In this document: in pieces, positions 1-7,226 of the stretch | Numbering within the stretch: position 1 is the stretch's first letter | Layout of the letters: every line of letters begins with the position of its first letter | Source of the DNA: CAVZBW01 sp963773635 | Lineage (GTDB): Bacteria > Actinomycetota > Acidimicrobiia > Acidimicrobiales > RAAP-2 | Direction of reading: 5' to 3' | Length of the DNA stretch: 64,000 bases | NCBI GenBank assembly: GCA_963773635.1 | Contig: CAVZBW010000007.1 | Location: 1-64,000, forward strand | The notes under the pieces: generated by a model | What the model saw: only the letters and a program-made list of their open reading frames with translations | The model's database searches: none | Told to the model about the DNA's origin: nothing | Program-made: the position numbers and the translations under genes

Positions 1-80
1 TGCCGCGACTTCGTTACGAGGAGCAGACGGGTTGACGCCGCTGCTCCACCCTCGGTGTCGGATCAAGGTAGCCACTGCGG

Positions 81-1220
81 GTGACCCATCTCCTCGTCAC
101 CAACGACTTCCCGCCCAAGGTCGGAGGCATCCAGAATTACCTCTGGGAGCTCTGGAGCCGACTCGATCCCTCGACCTTCGCGGTTCTCACGGCCAGCTCC
201 GATCCGAGCGCCCTTGCGTTCGACGAGCAACAAGGGCGACGAGGCGTGCGGATCGTGCGGACACCGGGACGGGTCCTGCTCCCCACTCCGGGCTTGATCG
301 ACCGGGTCCGCCGAGTCGCCGAGGAGATCGACGCCTCACTGGTCTTGGTCGACCCGGCAATCCCGCTCGGGCCGGTTGGCCTGCGGCTCGGCCTGCCCTA
401 CGGGGTGGTCCTGCACGGAGCGGAAGTGGCGGCGCCCGCGAGACTCCCGCTGACACGCGAGACGCTCCGTCATGTCCTCCAGGGCGCCTCACTCATCGTC
501 GCCGCGGGGGGCTACCCCGCCGAGGAGGCTCACCGCCTGGTGGCCAGGCGGGATCTACCCGTCGTCGAGGTGCCACCGGGGGTGGACGCGGACCGCTTCG
601 TGCCCCTGGCGACCGGGGAGCGATGCGACGCCCGACGCCGCCTCGGGATCGGCGAGGGGGACCTGTTGATCTCCTCCGTGAGCCGGCTCGTGCCGCGAAA
701 GGGGATGGATGTCCTCATCGAGGCCGTCGGGAGGCTGGCTCCGTCGTTTCCCAGAGCACGGGTCGTCATCGCCGGTGAAGGTCGCGATCGGGGCCGCCTG
801 GCCAGGATCATCCGCTCCACCCGAGCGCCGGCGAGGCTCTTGGGCCGCGTCTCCGAAAGCGACAAGGTCACCCTCCTCGGCGCCTCGGACGTCTTCGTGA
901 TGGCTTGCCGCTCTCGCTGGTGGGGCCTCGAGCAGGAGGGCTTCGGCCTGGTGTTTCTCGAGGCCGCGGCCATGGGTGTCCCGCAGATCGCCGGACTGAG
1001 CGGCGGAGCCCACGAGGCGGTCGATGACGGGGTCACGGGACTGGTCGTGGATCGGCCACGCGACGCCGGAGCGGTCGCGCACGCGCTGCGGCAGCTCCTG
1101 TCGGACGAGAGTCGCCGGCGCGAGATGGGGCTCGCGGCCCGACGACGGGTCGAAGCGCACTTCGACTACGCCCGTCTCGCACCTAGGCTGGCCAGCGCAC
1201 TCGGAGAAGTGGGAGGCTGA
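81..1220 (+). CDS. pimB: PimB-like GDP-mannose-dependent mannosyltransferase (GT4)
   Basis: Predicted retaining GT-B glycosyltransferase of family GT4 (379 aa). The N-terminus LLVTNDFPPKVGGIQNYL is the PimB'/MgtA-type opening, in which the glycine-rich loop binds the acceptor side. The C-terminal domain carries the E-x7-E nucleotide-sugar motif EGFGLVFLE followed by GVPQIAGLSGGAHEAV. PimB' adds the second mannose to phosphatidylinositol mannosides at the inner membrane face; that role is inferred from family resemblance and from the nearby acyltransferase. The start is GTG; no ATG lies upstream in frame, and there is only a weak purine stretch before it. It is followed closely by an SRPBCC gene, a ROK glucokinase and plsC on the same strand, an arrangement resembling the corynebacterial/mycobacterial pimB neighbourhood. 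Substrate specificity is not proven. Confidence 0.75.
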   Translation: MTHLLVTNDFPPKVGGIQNYLWELWSRLDPSTFAVLTASSDPSALAFDEQQGRRGVRIVRTPGRVLLPTPGLIDRVRRVAEEIDASLVLVDPAIPLGPVGLRLGLPYGVVLHGAEVAAPARLPLTRETLRHVLQGASLIVAAGGYPAEEAHRLVARRDLPVVEVPPGVDADRFVPLATGERCDARRRLGIGEGDLLISSVSRLVPRKGMDVLIEAVGRLAPSFPRARVVIAGEGRDRGRLARIIRSTRAPARLLGRVSESDKVTLLGASDVFVMACRSRWWGLEQEGFGLVFLEAAAMGVPQIAGLSGGAHEAVDDGVTGLVVDRPRDAGAVAHALRQLLSDESRRREMGLAARRRVEAHFDYARLAPRLASALGEVGG

Positions 1221-1284
1221 GCAGGCGCTGGCCGTGCTGCTTGGGCCCGTCGAGGGACGGGACTTGGCCGACAGGAGGATGACA

Positions 1285-1773
1285 GTGGCGGAATTGGCGA
1301 CGGAACACACGGTGTTGTCGCCGCCGCCCGAGCGGTGCTTCGCGGTGATCGCCGACATCGAGCGCTACCCGGAGTGGGTCGCGGACATCAAGCAGGTCGA
1401 GGTGCTCGAGCGGGATGGCGAGGGTCGTCCGGCACGGGTCCGATTCCGCTTGGCCGCCTTTGGCCGGAGCACGACCTACACGCTCGCCTACGACTACTCC
1501 GAGGCGCCCCGGGTGCTCTCTTGGCGCATGGTGGAGGGGGACATCACCACCAAGCTCGACGGCAGCTACATCTTCGGGCCCGCCGAGGGCGGTGGCACGG
1601 AGGTCACCTACCGGCTGGAGGTCGAGCTCCGGGTCCCGATTCCGGGCTTCATCAAACGCCGGGCGCAGAGCAGGATCATGTCCACGGCTCTGCGGGAATT
1701 GCGACTCCGGGCGGAGTCCACCTCCTGGGAGGGGCGGGAGGCCGGTCAACGGTCGCGGCCCGCTGGCGGATGA
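1285..1773 (+). CDS. SRPBCC (polyketide cyclase/START-like) protein
   Basis: Small hotdog-like START/SRPBCC fold protein of about 162 aa. It opens with the family pattern of a short strand, a helix containing PERCFAVIADIERYPEWV, and then the edge strands of the cup (VEVLERDGEGRPARVRFRL), ending with an amphipathic C-terminal helix IKRRAQSRIMSTALRELRLR. The ligand is unknown; the fold binds hydrophobic molecules. Start choice: AGGAGG at 1273-1278 abuts an ATG at 1279 (zero spacing) but stands six bases before an in-frame GTG at 1285, so GTG 1285 is preferred. Related proteins are found next to pimB in mycobacteria, which suggests a lipid or polyprenyl-linked role, but this is inference. Confidence 0.75.
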   Translation: MAELATEHTVLSPPPERCFAVIADIERYPEWVADIKQVEVLERDGEGRPARVRFRLAAFGRSTTYTLAYDYSEAPRVLSWRMVEGDITTKLDGSYIFGPAEGGGTEVTYRLEVELRVPIPGFIKRRAQSRIMSTALRELRLRAESTSWEGREAGQRSRPAGG

Positions 1774-1807
1774 GGTCCGCGGGGTCGCTCTGACCGCGAC
1801 GACGGAC

Positions 1808-2878
1808 ATGCCGCGCCTCGGGGTCGATATCGGAGGCACCAAGGTCCTGGGCGTACTGGTGGACGACGAGAATCGGGTGGTGGCCCGGTCCCGACTGCCG
1901 ACCCCGCAGGGGATGGTCAGCGGGGCGCGATTTGGCGGAGGTCCGGGTGCGCCGGGCGCGACGTCCCCGATCGCCGGGGAGGTGGTTGAGGTCGTCGCCC
2001 GTGTCGTTTCGGAGCTCGACCCGAAAGGAACGATCCCGGTGGGCGTCGGTGCCCCGGGCATGGTCGACGATCGGGGAGTGATCCGGTTCTCGCCGAACCT
2101 GCCGGCGCTTGCCGGGGCGGATCTCCCGATCATGCTGGCTGCACGGCTTCCTGGCCGGGAGGTCGCCGCGGGAAACGACGCGACGTGCGCGACGAGCGCG
2201 GAGCACGTGCTCGGGGCCGGTAGAGGCGCCCGCCACATGGTGATGGTCACCCTCGGGACGGGTATCGGCGGCGGGGTGGTCGTGGACGGCGAAGTCGTCA
2301 GCGGAGCGACGGGATTTGCCGGCGAGGTGGGACACATGGTGGTCGATCGCAACGGACCGCCGTGCCCCTGCGGGGGGCGAGGGTGTTGGGAGCGATACGC
2401 CTCCGGTGGGGGACTCGGGCGGATGGCGAGGGATGCGGCGGCCGCAGGACTGCTGCCGGAGGTGGTGTCGATCGCCGGGGGTGACCCCGAGAGCGTGCGC
2501 GGCGAGCACGTGACCGACGCGGCCCTCGCCGGTGACCCTGGCGCCCGTCGAGTGCTCGAGGACGCCGGCTGGTGGCTGGCCCTTGGGCTCGCGAATCTGA
2601 CGGCTCTCCTCGACCCTGAGCGCATCGTCGTCGGCGGCGGCCTGGCCGCAGCGGGAGAGGTCCTCATGGCTCCCGCCCGCCAGGCGTTCTCGTCGCTCGT
2701 CGAGGGACGAGAGGCGCGACCCCCGGTGAGCATTCACCAGGCCGCACTGGGCGAGGAGGCCGGGGCGATCGGGGCGGCGTTGCTCGCGGGCAGACCCCAC
2801 CGGGCGGATGCTCGTCGTAGCATGCGCCGGCTTGCCGATCGTGTGCGGGCGGCGAGAGGACCCCGGTCGAGGGGGTAG
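1808..2878 (+). CDS. glkA: ROK-family glucokinase
   Basis: ATP-dependent sugar kinase of the ROK family, 356 aa, expected to phosphorylate glucose to glucose-6-phosphate in the cytosol. The N-terminal phosphate loop is GVDIGGTKVLGVLVD. The sugar-binding segment TLGTGIGGGVVVDG is followed by EVGHMVV and the zinc-binding ROK signature CPCGGRGCWE (Cys-x-Cys-x4-Cys plus the upstream His). A late IVVGGGLAAAGEVL strand is the usual ATP site. ATG 1808 is chosen because it directly precedes the conserved GVDIGGT strand; longer versions would start in sequence without family resemblance. It sits between the SRPBCC gene and the aminotransferase. A second, unrelated glucokinase lies at 48534-49631. Other sugars (N-acetylmannosamine, fructose) cannot be excluded from sequence. 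Confidence 0.82.
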   Translation: MPRLGVDIGGTKVLGVLVDDENRVVARSRLPTPQGMVSGARFGGGPGAPGATSPIAGEVVEVVARVVSELDPKGTIPVGVGAPGMVDDRGVIRFSPNLPALAGADLPIMLAARLPGREVAAGNDATCATSAEHVLGAGRGARHMVMVTLGTGIGGGVVVDGEVVSGATGFAGEVGHMVVDRNGPPCPCGGRGCWERYASGGGLGRMARDAAAAGLLPEVVSIAGGDPESVRGEHVTDAALAGDPGARRVLEDAGWWLALGLANLTALLDPERIVVGGGLAAAGEVLMAPARQAFSSLVEGREARPPVSIHQAALGEEAGAIGAALLAGRPHRADARRSMRRLADRVRAARGPRSRG

Positions 2879-2922
2879 CGGCCGGCGCGGGCAGCCGGTC
2901 CGGGCGCCGCCAACCGGGGCGG

Positions 2923-2928
2923 TACGCT
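2923..2928 (+). promoter_or_regulatory. -10 element of a leaderless promoter
   Basis: TACGCT ends six bases before the GTG start of the aminotransferase at 2935, with no Shine-Dalgarno between, so transcription should start at or beside the start codon. Confidence 0.5.
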
Positions 2929-2934
2929 TGATGG

Positions 2935-4149
2935 GTGGAGTTCCGCCGCATCAACGGGCTACCCCCGTACGTCTTCAACACGATCAACGACCTCAAGCTC
3001 GAGACTCGACGGGCAGGCCGGGACGTGATCGACCTGGGCTTTGGCAATCCCGACCTGCCATCGCCCCCAGTCGCCGTGGAGAAGCTGGCGGAGGCCGCAC
3101 GCAACCCGAGGAACCACCGCTATTCGGCCAGCCGGGGCATCCCTAAGCTGCGCTCCGCCTTCGCCGACCTCTACGAGCGCAAGTTCGGCGTGAGCCTCGA
3201 CCCCGACGTCGAGGTGGTCACCACCATCGGGGCCAAAGAGGGCATGTCGCACCTCATGTGGGTGCTCCTCGGCCCCGGTGACTCGGCGCTCGTACCCTCG
3301 CCCTCCTATCCGATCCACATCTGGGCGCCCGTCTTCGCCGGGGCCGACGTGCGGCAGGTGCCGCTCGAGGGTCCCCGCGCCGGCGCACTCGGCGTCGATC
3401 CCGTCAGTCCCGGCGACGCCTTCTTCGAGGCGCTCATGGAGGCCTGGGAGTCGACCTGGCCTCGCCCGAGGGTGATCGTCGTCTCCTTTCCCCACAACCC
3501 CACCACCGCATGCGTGGATCTTCCCTGGATGGAGCGACTCGTCGAGTTTGCCCGCCAGCACGAGGTCGTGCTCGTGCACGATTTCGCCTATGCCGACATC
3601 GGTTTCGACGGGTATCAACCGCCCTCCATCCTCCAGGTGCCCGGGGCCAAGGACGTCGCGGTCGAGCTGTACACCCTGACCAAGTCGTTTTCGATGGCGG
3701 GATGGCGCGTCGGGTTCCTCGCCGGCAACCCGGAGATCGTCCAAGCGTTGACCAAGCTCAAGGGCTACCTCGACTACGGGAATTTCCAGCCCATCCAGAT
3801 CGCGGCCATCGTCGCGATGAACGAGGCCTCGACCTATCCCTCGGAGATCTGCCGGATCTACGAGGAGCGTCGAGATGCTCTCTGTGACGGGCTAAACCGG
3901 ATCGGGTGGCCGGTCGTGCCGCCGAGGGGGACGATGTTCGTGTGGGCCCCCGTTCCCGAGCCCTATCGCGAGATGGGATCGCTCGAGTTCTCGAAGTTCC
4001 TGGTCACGGACGCAGAGGTCGCCACGTCACCCGGCGTGGGCTTCGGTCCCGGGGGTGACGGTCACGTGCGCTTCGCGCTCATCGAGAACGAGCAGCGCAT
4101 CGGCCAGGCCGTCCGCAACCTTCGGAAGACCCTCACCAAGCTGGGCTGA
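2935..4149 (+). CDS. alaC: AlaC-like PLP-dependent aminotransferase
   Basis: Fold-type I pyridoxal-phosphate aminotransferase, 404 aa. The N-terminus (INGLPPYVFNTINDLK) and DLGFGNPDLPSPP match AlaC/YfdZ-type alanine aminotransferases. PLP-binding features are visible in order: FPHNPTT (substrate/PLP contact), HDFAYADIGFD (Asp that holds the pyridine nitrogen) and TLTKSFSMAGWRVGF, containing the Schiff-base Lys. AlaC-type enzymes transfer the amino group from glutamate or alanine to pyruvate or 2-oxoglutarate; related subfamilies make LL-diaminopimelate or methionine, so the exact substrate is inferred. GTG 2935 follows a TACGCT -10 element by six bases and fits a leaderless transcript. Length is normal. 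Confidence 0.8.
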   Translation: MEFRRINGLPPYVFNTINDLKLETRRAGRDVIDLGFGNPDLPSPPVAVEKLAEAARNPRNHRYSASRGIPKLRSAFADLYERKFGVSLDPDVEVVTTIGAKEGMSHLMWVLLGPGDSALVPSPSYPIHIWAPVFAGADVRQVPLEGPRAGALGVDPVSPGDAFFEALMEAWESTWPRPRVIVVSFPHNPTTACVDLPWMERLVEFARQHEVVLVHDFAYADIGFDGYQPPSILQVPGAKDVAVELYTLTKSFSMAGWRVGFLAGNPEIVQALTKLKGYLDYGNFQPIQIAAIVAMNEASTYPSEICRIYEERRDALCDGLNRIGWPVVPPRGTMFVWAPVPEPYREMGSLEFSKFLVTDAEVATSPGVGFGPGGDGHVRFALIENEQRIGQAVRNLRKTLTKLG

Positions 4150-4156
4150 CCGCAGG

Positions 4157-4174
4157 CGCGGGTCTCGGCCCGCG
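4157..4174 (+). terminator. Short GC-rich hairpin after alaC-like gene
   Basis: CGCGGG pairs with CCCGCG around a six-base loop, just downstream of the aminotransferase stop. There is no T tract, so this is only a possible weak terminator; the plsC start follows directly. Confidence 0.3.
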
Positions 4175-4178
4175 ACTC

Positions 4179-5081
4179 GTGAGTGTCGAACGTCCAATCT
4201 CTCGGGGCTCGCACGAGCAACCGGGAGTGCGCAGCTATAGCGTTCCCGTCGTGGGGTACTGGCTAGTCAAGCTGGCGGGCACGCCGCTCATGTACCTGTT
4301 CTGGAGGGTTCGCGTGGAGGGCAGGGAGCACCTGCCACGGCGCGGGCCGGCCATCATCGCCGCCAACCACCAGTCCTTTTGCGATTCGCTGTTCCTGCCG
4401 ATGGTCCTCCGTCGCAGGCTCACCTTCCTCGCCAAGGCCGAGTACTTCGACGCTCGGCGGACGGCGTGGTTCTTTCGCGCCGTCGGGATGATCCCGATCC
4501 GACGGACCGGGGGCGACGTCTCGCAGCGGGCCCTCGAGACCGGAATCTCGGTACTGCGGCGAGGCCGGTTGCTCGGCGTGTACCCGGAGGGCACGAGGTC
4601 TCCCGACGACCGGGTCCACCGCGGGCGGACCGGGGCAGCCCGGATGGTCTTCGAGGCCGACGTCCCGGTGGTCCCGGTCGGCATCGTCGGAACCGACCGG
4701 GTCCAACCGGTCGGATCGCGCTTCGTCCATCCCTTCCGCTCGATCACCATTCGCTTTGGACCGCCCCTGCACGGTCACGACTTCATCCCCGGACCGGCTC
4801 AAGCGGTCGCGTCTACTGCGGCAGGAGACGCGGAGCCTGCACGGGACGCGGAGCCTGCGCGGGATGCGGAGCCCCCGCATGAGCCCGACTGCACACGACT
4901 CCTGACCGACCGCCTGATGTGCGAGATCGCCCGACTCTCCGACCGTGCCTACGTGGACGAGTACATCCCGGCCAGGGGTGCCCACGAAACCGAGCACGAC
5001 GGGCTGCTGGCCCCCTCTGCCCGTGCAGTCCGGCTCGACGAGGCGCAGGCCGGTGCGGGGGAGACGGGCCAGGTCGCCTGA
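4179..5081 (+). CDS. plsC: 1-acyl-sn-glycerol-3-phosphate acyltransferase (PlsC family)
   Basis: Membrane-associated acyltransferase of 300 aa that should acylate lysophosphatidic acid to phosphatidic acid. The catalytic H-x4-D motif is HQSFCD at residues 64-69, preceded by the membrane-contacting helix around residues 25-45. The acceptor-binding block is YPEGTRS, followed by ARMVFEADVPVVPVGIVG. The C-terminal 85 residues are not conserved and contain a threefold repeated acidic hexapeptide (ARDAEP type) encoded by 18-bp repeats. GTG 4179 is taken as start; an in-frame GTG at 4227 is an alternative and still retains all motifs. It lies in a lipid-gene neighbourhood with pimB, as the mycobacterial PlsC-like gene does. 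Confidence 0.82.
   Translation: MSVERPISRGSHEQPGVRSYSVPVVGYWLVKLAGTPLMYLFWRVRVEGREHLPRRGPAIIAANHQSFCDSLFLPMVLRRRLTFLAKAEYFDARRTAWFFRAVGMIPIRRTGGDVSQRALETGISVLRRGRLLGVYPEGTRSPDDRVHRGRTGAARMVFEADVPVVPVGIVGTDRVQPVGSRFVHPFRSITIRFGPPLHGHDFIPGPAQAVASTAAGDAEPARDAEPARDAEPPHEPDCTRLLTDRLMCEIARLSDRAYVDEYIPARGAHETEHDGLLAPSARAVRLDEAQAGAGETGQVA
4827..4880 (+). repeat. Three tandem 18-bp repeats inside plsC
   Basis: Units at 4827-4844, 4845-4862 and 4863-4880 differ at few positions and encode repeated PARDAE peptides in the non-catalytic tail. A likely site of in-frame length variation by slippage. Confidence 0.8.
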
Positions 5082-5120
5082 GCGTCGGACCACCGAGCAT
5101 CGCCCGGATGTCGTAGCTTG

Positions 5121-5393
5121 ATGGTCGTGGCGAGCTATCGACTCCGGATCCGACTGCCCGACCGGCCCGGCGCCCTGGGAGCCGTGGCCAGTCGCATCGG
5201 GGCCGTCGGGGGCGACATCGTCTCCATCGACATCCTGGGTCGCTCCGACGGCAGCGCGGTGGACGAGTTCGTCATCGAGCTCGCAGGGGAGCACCTGGTG
5301 GGGCTCCTGCGCACCGAGGTGCACGAGGTCGACGGAGCGGTGGTCGAGGACGTGACCAGCGTGGAGCGCGAGCCCACGGGCACGGAGGACTGA
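5121..5393 (+). CDS. Small ACT-domain protein
   Basis: A protein of about 90 residues that is a single ACT domain. It starts YRLRIRLPDRPGALGAVASRI, the strand-loop-helix in which ACT domains bind amino acids, followed by GGDIVSIDILGR and a VDEFVIEL strand. No catalytic domain is attached, so it probably acts as a ligand sensor or partner protein; the ligand is unknown. Start choice is uncertain: ATG 5121, or GTG 5127, which stands seven bases after a TAGCTT -10 hexamer (5114-5119) and would suit a leaderless message. It ends just before the convergent glycerol kinase gene. Confidence 0.75.
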   Translation: MVVASYRLRIRLPDRPGALGAVASRIGAVGGDIVSIDILGRSDGSAVDEFVIELAGEHLVGLLRTEVHEVDGAVVEDVTSVEREPTGTED

Positions 5394-5411
5394 GCGCGCC
5401 GAGGCGCCGGT

Positions 5412-6938
5412 TCAGACCCGGAGCCACTCCCTGGACCGGTCGATCGCCCTCCGCCAGGGCGCGTATTGGGCATCCGCGACGGATCGGTCGACAGAGGGGG
5501 TGAACACACGGTCTGCGCTCCATAGATCGGACAGGTCCTCCAGCCCGCTCCAGACCCCGGCGCCAAGGCCGGCCAGGAACGCTGCTCCGAGCGCCGTGGA
5601 CTCGGTCGAGCGAGGTCGCGCCACGGGCACCTGGAGCTGATCGGCCTGGAGCTGGAGGAGCAGGTCCATGACGGCCGCCCCCCCGTCGGCTCGGAGCTGC
5701 GACACCTCTTGTTGCCCCTCGGCCGTCATCGCCTGCACCATGTCGCGAACCTGGTAGACCATCGCCTCCACCACCGCACGGGCCAGCTGGGCCCGGCCGC
5801 TCCCCTTGGTGATGCCGAGGACCGTGCCGCGGGCGCCGGGATCCCACCACGGGCTGCCGAGGCCGGTGAACGCCGGCACCACGACGACGCCTCCCGAGTC
5901 CTCGACCGAGGTGGCGAGGGGGCCGATCTCGGATGCGTCGACGATGAGCCCGAGGCCGTCGCGTAGCCACTGGATGGCGGACCCCGAGTTAAACGCCGAG
6001 CCTTCCAGGGCGTAGGTCATCGGATGGTCTCCGCCACGGTCGCCCAGGTCCCACGCCGTGGTGACGAGCAGGCCCTCGATCGGTGGCGGGGGCTCGGGCC
6101 CGCAATTGACGAGGACGAAGCTGCCCGTGCCGTAGGTCACCTTGCTCATCCCGGGTCCAAAGCAGGCCTGGCCGAAGAGCGCGGCATGCTGGTCTCCGGC
6201 GATTCCGCACACCGGCACCCCGCCCAGTCCGCCCGAGGCATCGACGACTCCGGGATCGATCTCGCCCAGCAGTCCGCAGGAGGGACGCACGTCCGGCAGG
6301 ACGCCGACGGGCACGCCGAAGAGCGCACAGAGCTCGTGGTCCCACTCCCGCCGATGGATGTCGAAGAGGAGGGTGCGGCTCGCGTTCGTGGTGTCCGTGG
6401 CGAACACGCCCCCGTTCGGTCCCCCCGTGAGCCTCCACAAGAGCCACGAGTCGACCGTCGCCAGGGCGAGCTCGCCCCGCGCCGTCGCCGGGTCCAACCC
6501 GGCATCCTCGAGCAGCCACTGCATCTTGGTGGCGGAGAAGTACGGATCGAGCACGAGGCCCGTGCGTTGGCGCACCAGCGGTCGGAGCCCGCGCTCCTCC
6601 AGCTCTCGACAGCGGCGCGCCGTGCGACGGTCCTGCCACACGATGGCCCGATGGAGCGGCCGCCCGCTGCGCCGGTCCCAGGCCACGACCGTCTCTCGTT
6701 GATTGGTGAGGCCGAGGGCGGCGACGTCCCGGCCCGCCTCTCTCACGACAGCGCCCACCTCCTCGAGGGTGGCACGCGCCGTGGACCAGATCTCCTCGGC
6801 GTCGTGCTCCACCCACCCGGGCCTCGGGTAGTACTGGGTGAGGTCGCGCTGGGAGGTCGCCACGACGGTGCCGGCCTCGTCGACCGCCACCGAGCGGACA
6901 CTCGTGGTCCCGGCGTCGATGGCGATCACGCACGGCAT
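5412..6938 (-). CDS. glpK: Glycerol kinase
   Basis: FGGY-family sugar kinase of 508 aa converting glycerol and ATP to glycerol-3-phosphate. Visible blocks: AIDAGTTSVRSVAVD (phosphate-1 loop), TNQRETVVAWD and AIVWQDRRTA (glycerol contacts), GIAGDQHAALFGQ and TYGTGSFVLVN (FGGY signature region), and LRADGGAAVMDLLLQLQAD near the C-terminus. Length is as expected for GlpK. The start ATG is eight bases downstream of a TAGCGT -10 hexamer on the minus strand, fitting a leaderless transcript. No glycerol transporter or dehydrogenase lies adjacent, so it is a stand-alone gene here. It could supply glycerol-3-phosphate to PlsC-type lipid synthesis; that link is inference. Confidence 0.92.
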   Translation of the reverse strand: MPCVIAIDAGTTSVRSVAVDEAGTVVATSQRDLTQYYPRPGWVEHDAEEIWSTARATLEEVGAVVREAGRDVAALGLTNQRETVVAWDRRSGRPLHRAIVWQDRRTARRCRELEERGLRPLVRQRTGLVLDPYFSATKMQWLLEDAGLDPATARGELALATVDSWLLWRLTGGPNGGVFATDTTNASRTLLFDIHRREWDHELCALFGVPVGVLPDVRPSCGLLGEIDPGVVDASGGLGGVPVCGIAGDQHAALFGQACFGPGMSKVTYGTGSFVLVNCGPEPPPPIEGLLVTTAWDLGDRGGDHPMTYALEGSAFNSGSAIQWLRDGLGLIVDASEIGPLATSVEDSGGVVVVPAFTGLGSPWWDPGARGTVLGITKGSGRAQLARAVVEAMVYQVRDMVQAMTAEGQQEVSQLRADGGAAVMDLLLQLQADQLQVPVARPRSTESTALGAAFLAGLGAGVWSGLEDLSDLWSADRVFTPSVDRSVADAQYAPWRRAIDRSREWLRV

Positions 6939-7018
6939 GAGGGCGGACGCTATCGCCGGAGTCGTCTGCTAACCATCGCGAACACCTCGCGACCTGGGCC
7001 GTCTGGGGCAGGGATCCA

Positions 7019-7048
7019 TTGACATCATCGTAACTACAGTGATGTAAT
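7019..7048 (+). promoter_or_regulatory. Probable nrdJ promoter
   Basis: TTGACA at 7019-7024 is a consensus -35. TGTAAT at 7043-7048 follows after 18 bp, and TAATAA two bases further on is an alternative -10. The segment is strikingly AT-rich for this genome. It leaves a leader of about 170 nt before nrdJ that contains NrdR-like boxes. Confidence 0.55.
7022..7045 (+). promoter_or_regulatory. 24-bp imperfect palindrome in the promoter spacer
   Basis: ACATCA at 7022-7027 pairs with TGATGT at 7040-7045, and an inner GTA/TAC pair is centred on 7033/7034; 18 of 24 positions are symmetric. It fills the space between the -35 and -10 elements, the position used by MerR-type activators and by steric repressors. 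The cognate regulator is unknown. Confidence 0.5.
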
Positions 7049-7049
7049 A

Positions 7050-7097
7050 ATCCTCCATCTCGTGGCTGGGTTGGTGCTCAAACCCCATATATTGTGG
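7050..7097 (+). promoter_or_regulatory. NrdR-box pair upstream of nrdJ
   Basis: The segment 7082-7097 (ACCCCATATATTGTGG) matches 13 of 16 positions of the NrdR consensus ACACwATATATwGTGT. A degenerate partner at 7050-7065 matches 9 of 16 and starts exactly 32 bp upstream, three helical turns, the spacing typical of NrdR-box pairs. NrdR is the ATP/dATP-sensing repressor of ribonucleotide reductase genes. Confidence 0.65.
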
Positions 7098-7226
7098 TTT
7101 GAACGTCGGGAACGGAGAGCGGTCGGCCAGACCAGGGGGGTGTCACAGGCCCCCGGCAGACTGGTCGTGTCGGGCCACGGGGGCGGGCACCAGGACGAGG
7201 TTCCGTGACGGACAGAGGAGGGCGGC

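Noticed and set aside
3..35. End of an upstream gene at the window edge (frame ending TGA at 33-35)
   Set aside because: Only eleven codons are visible; cannot be distinguished from chance.
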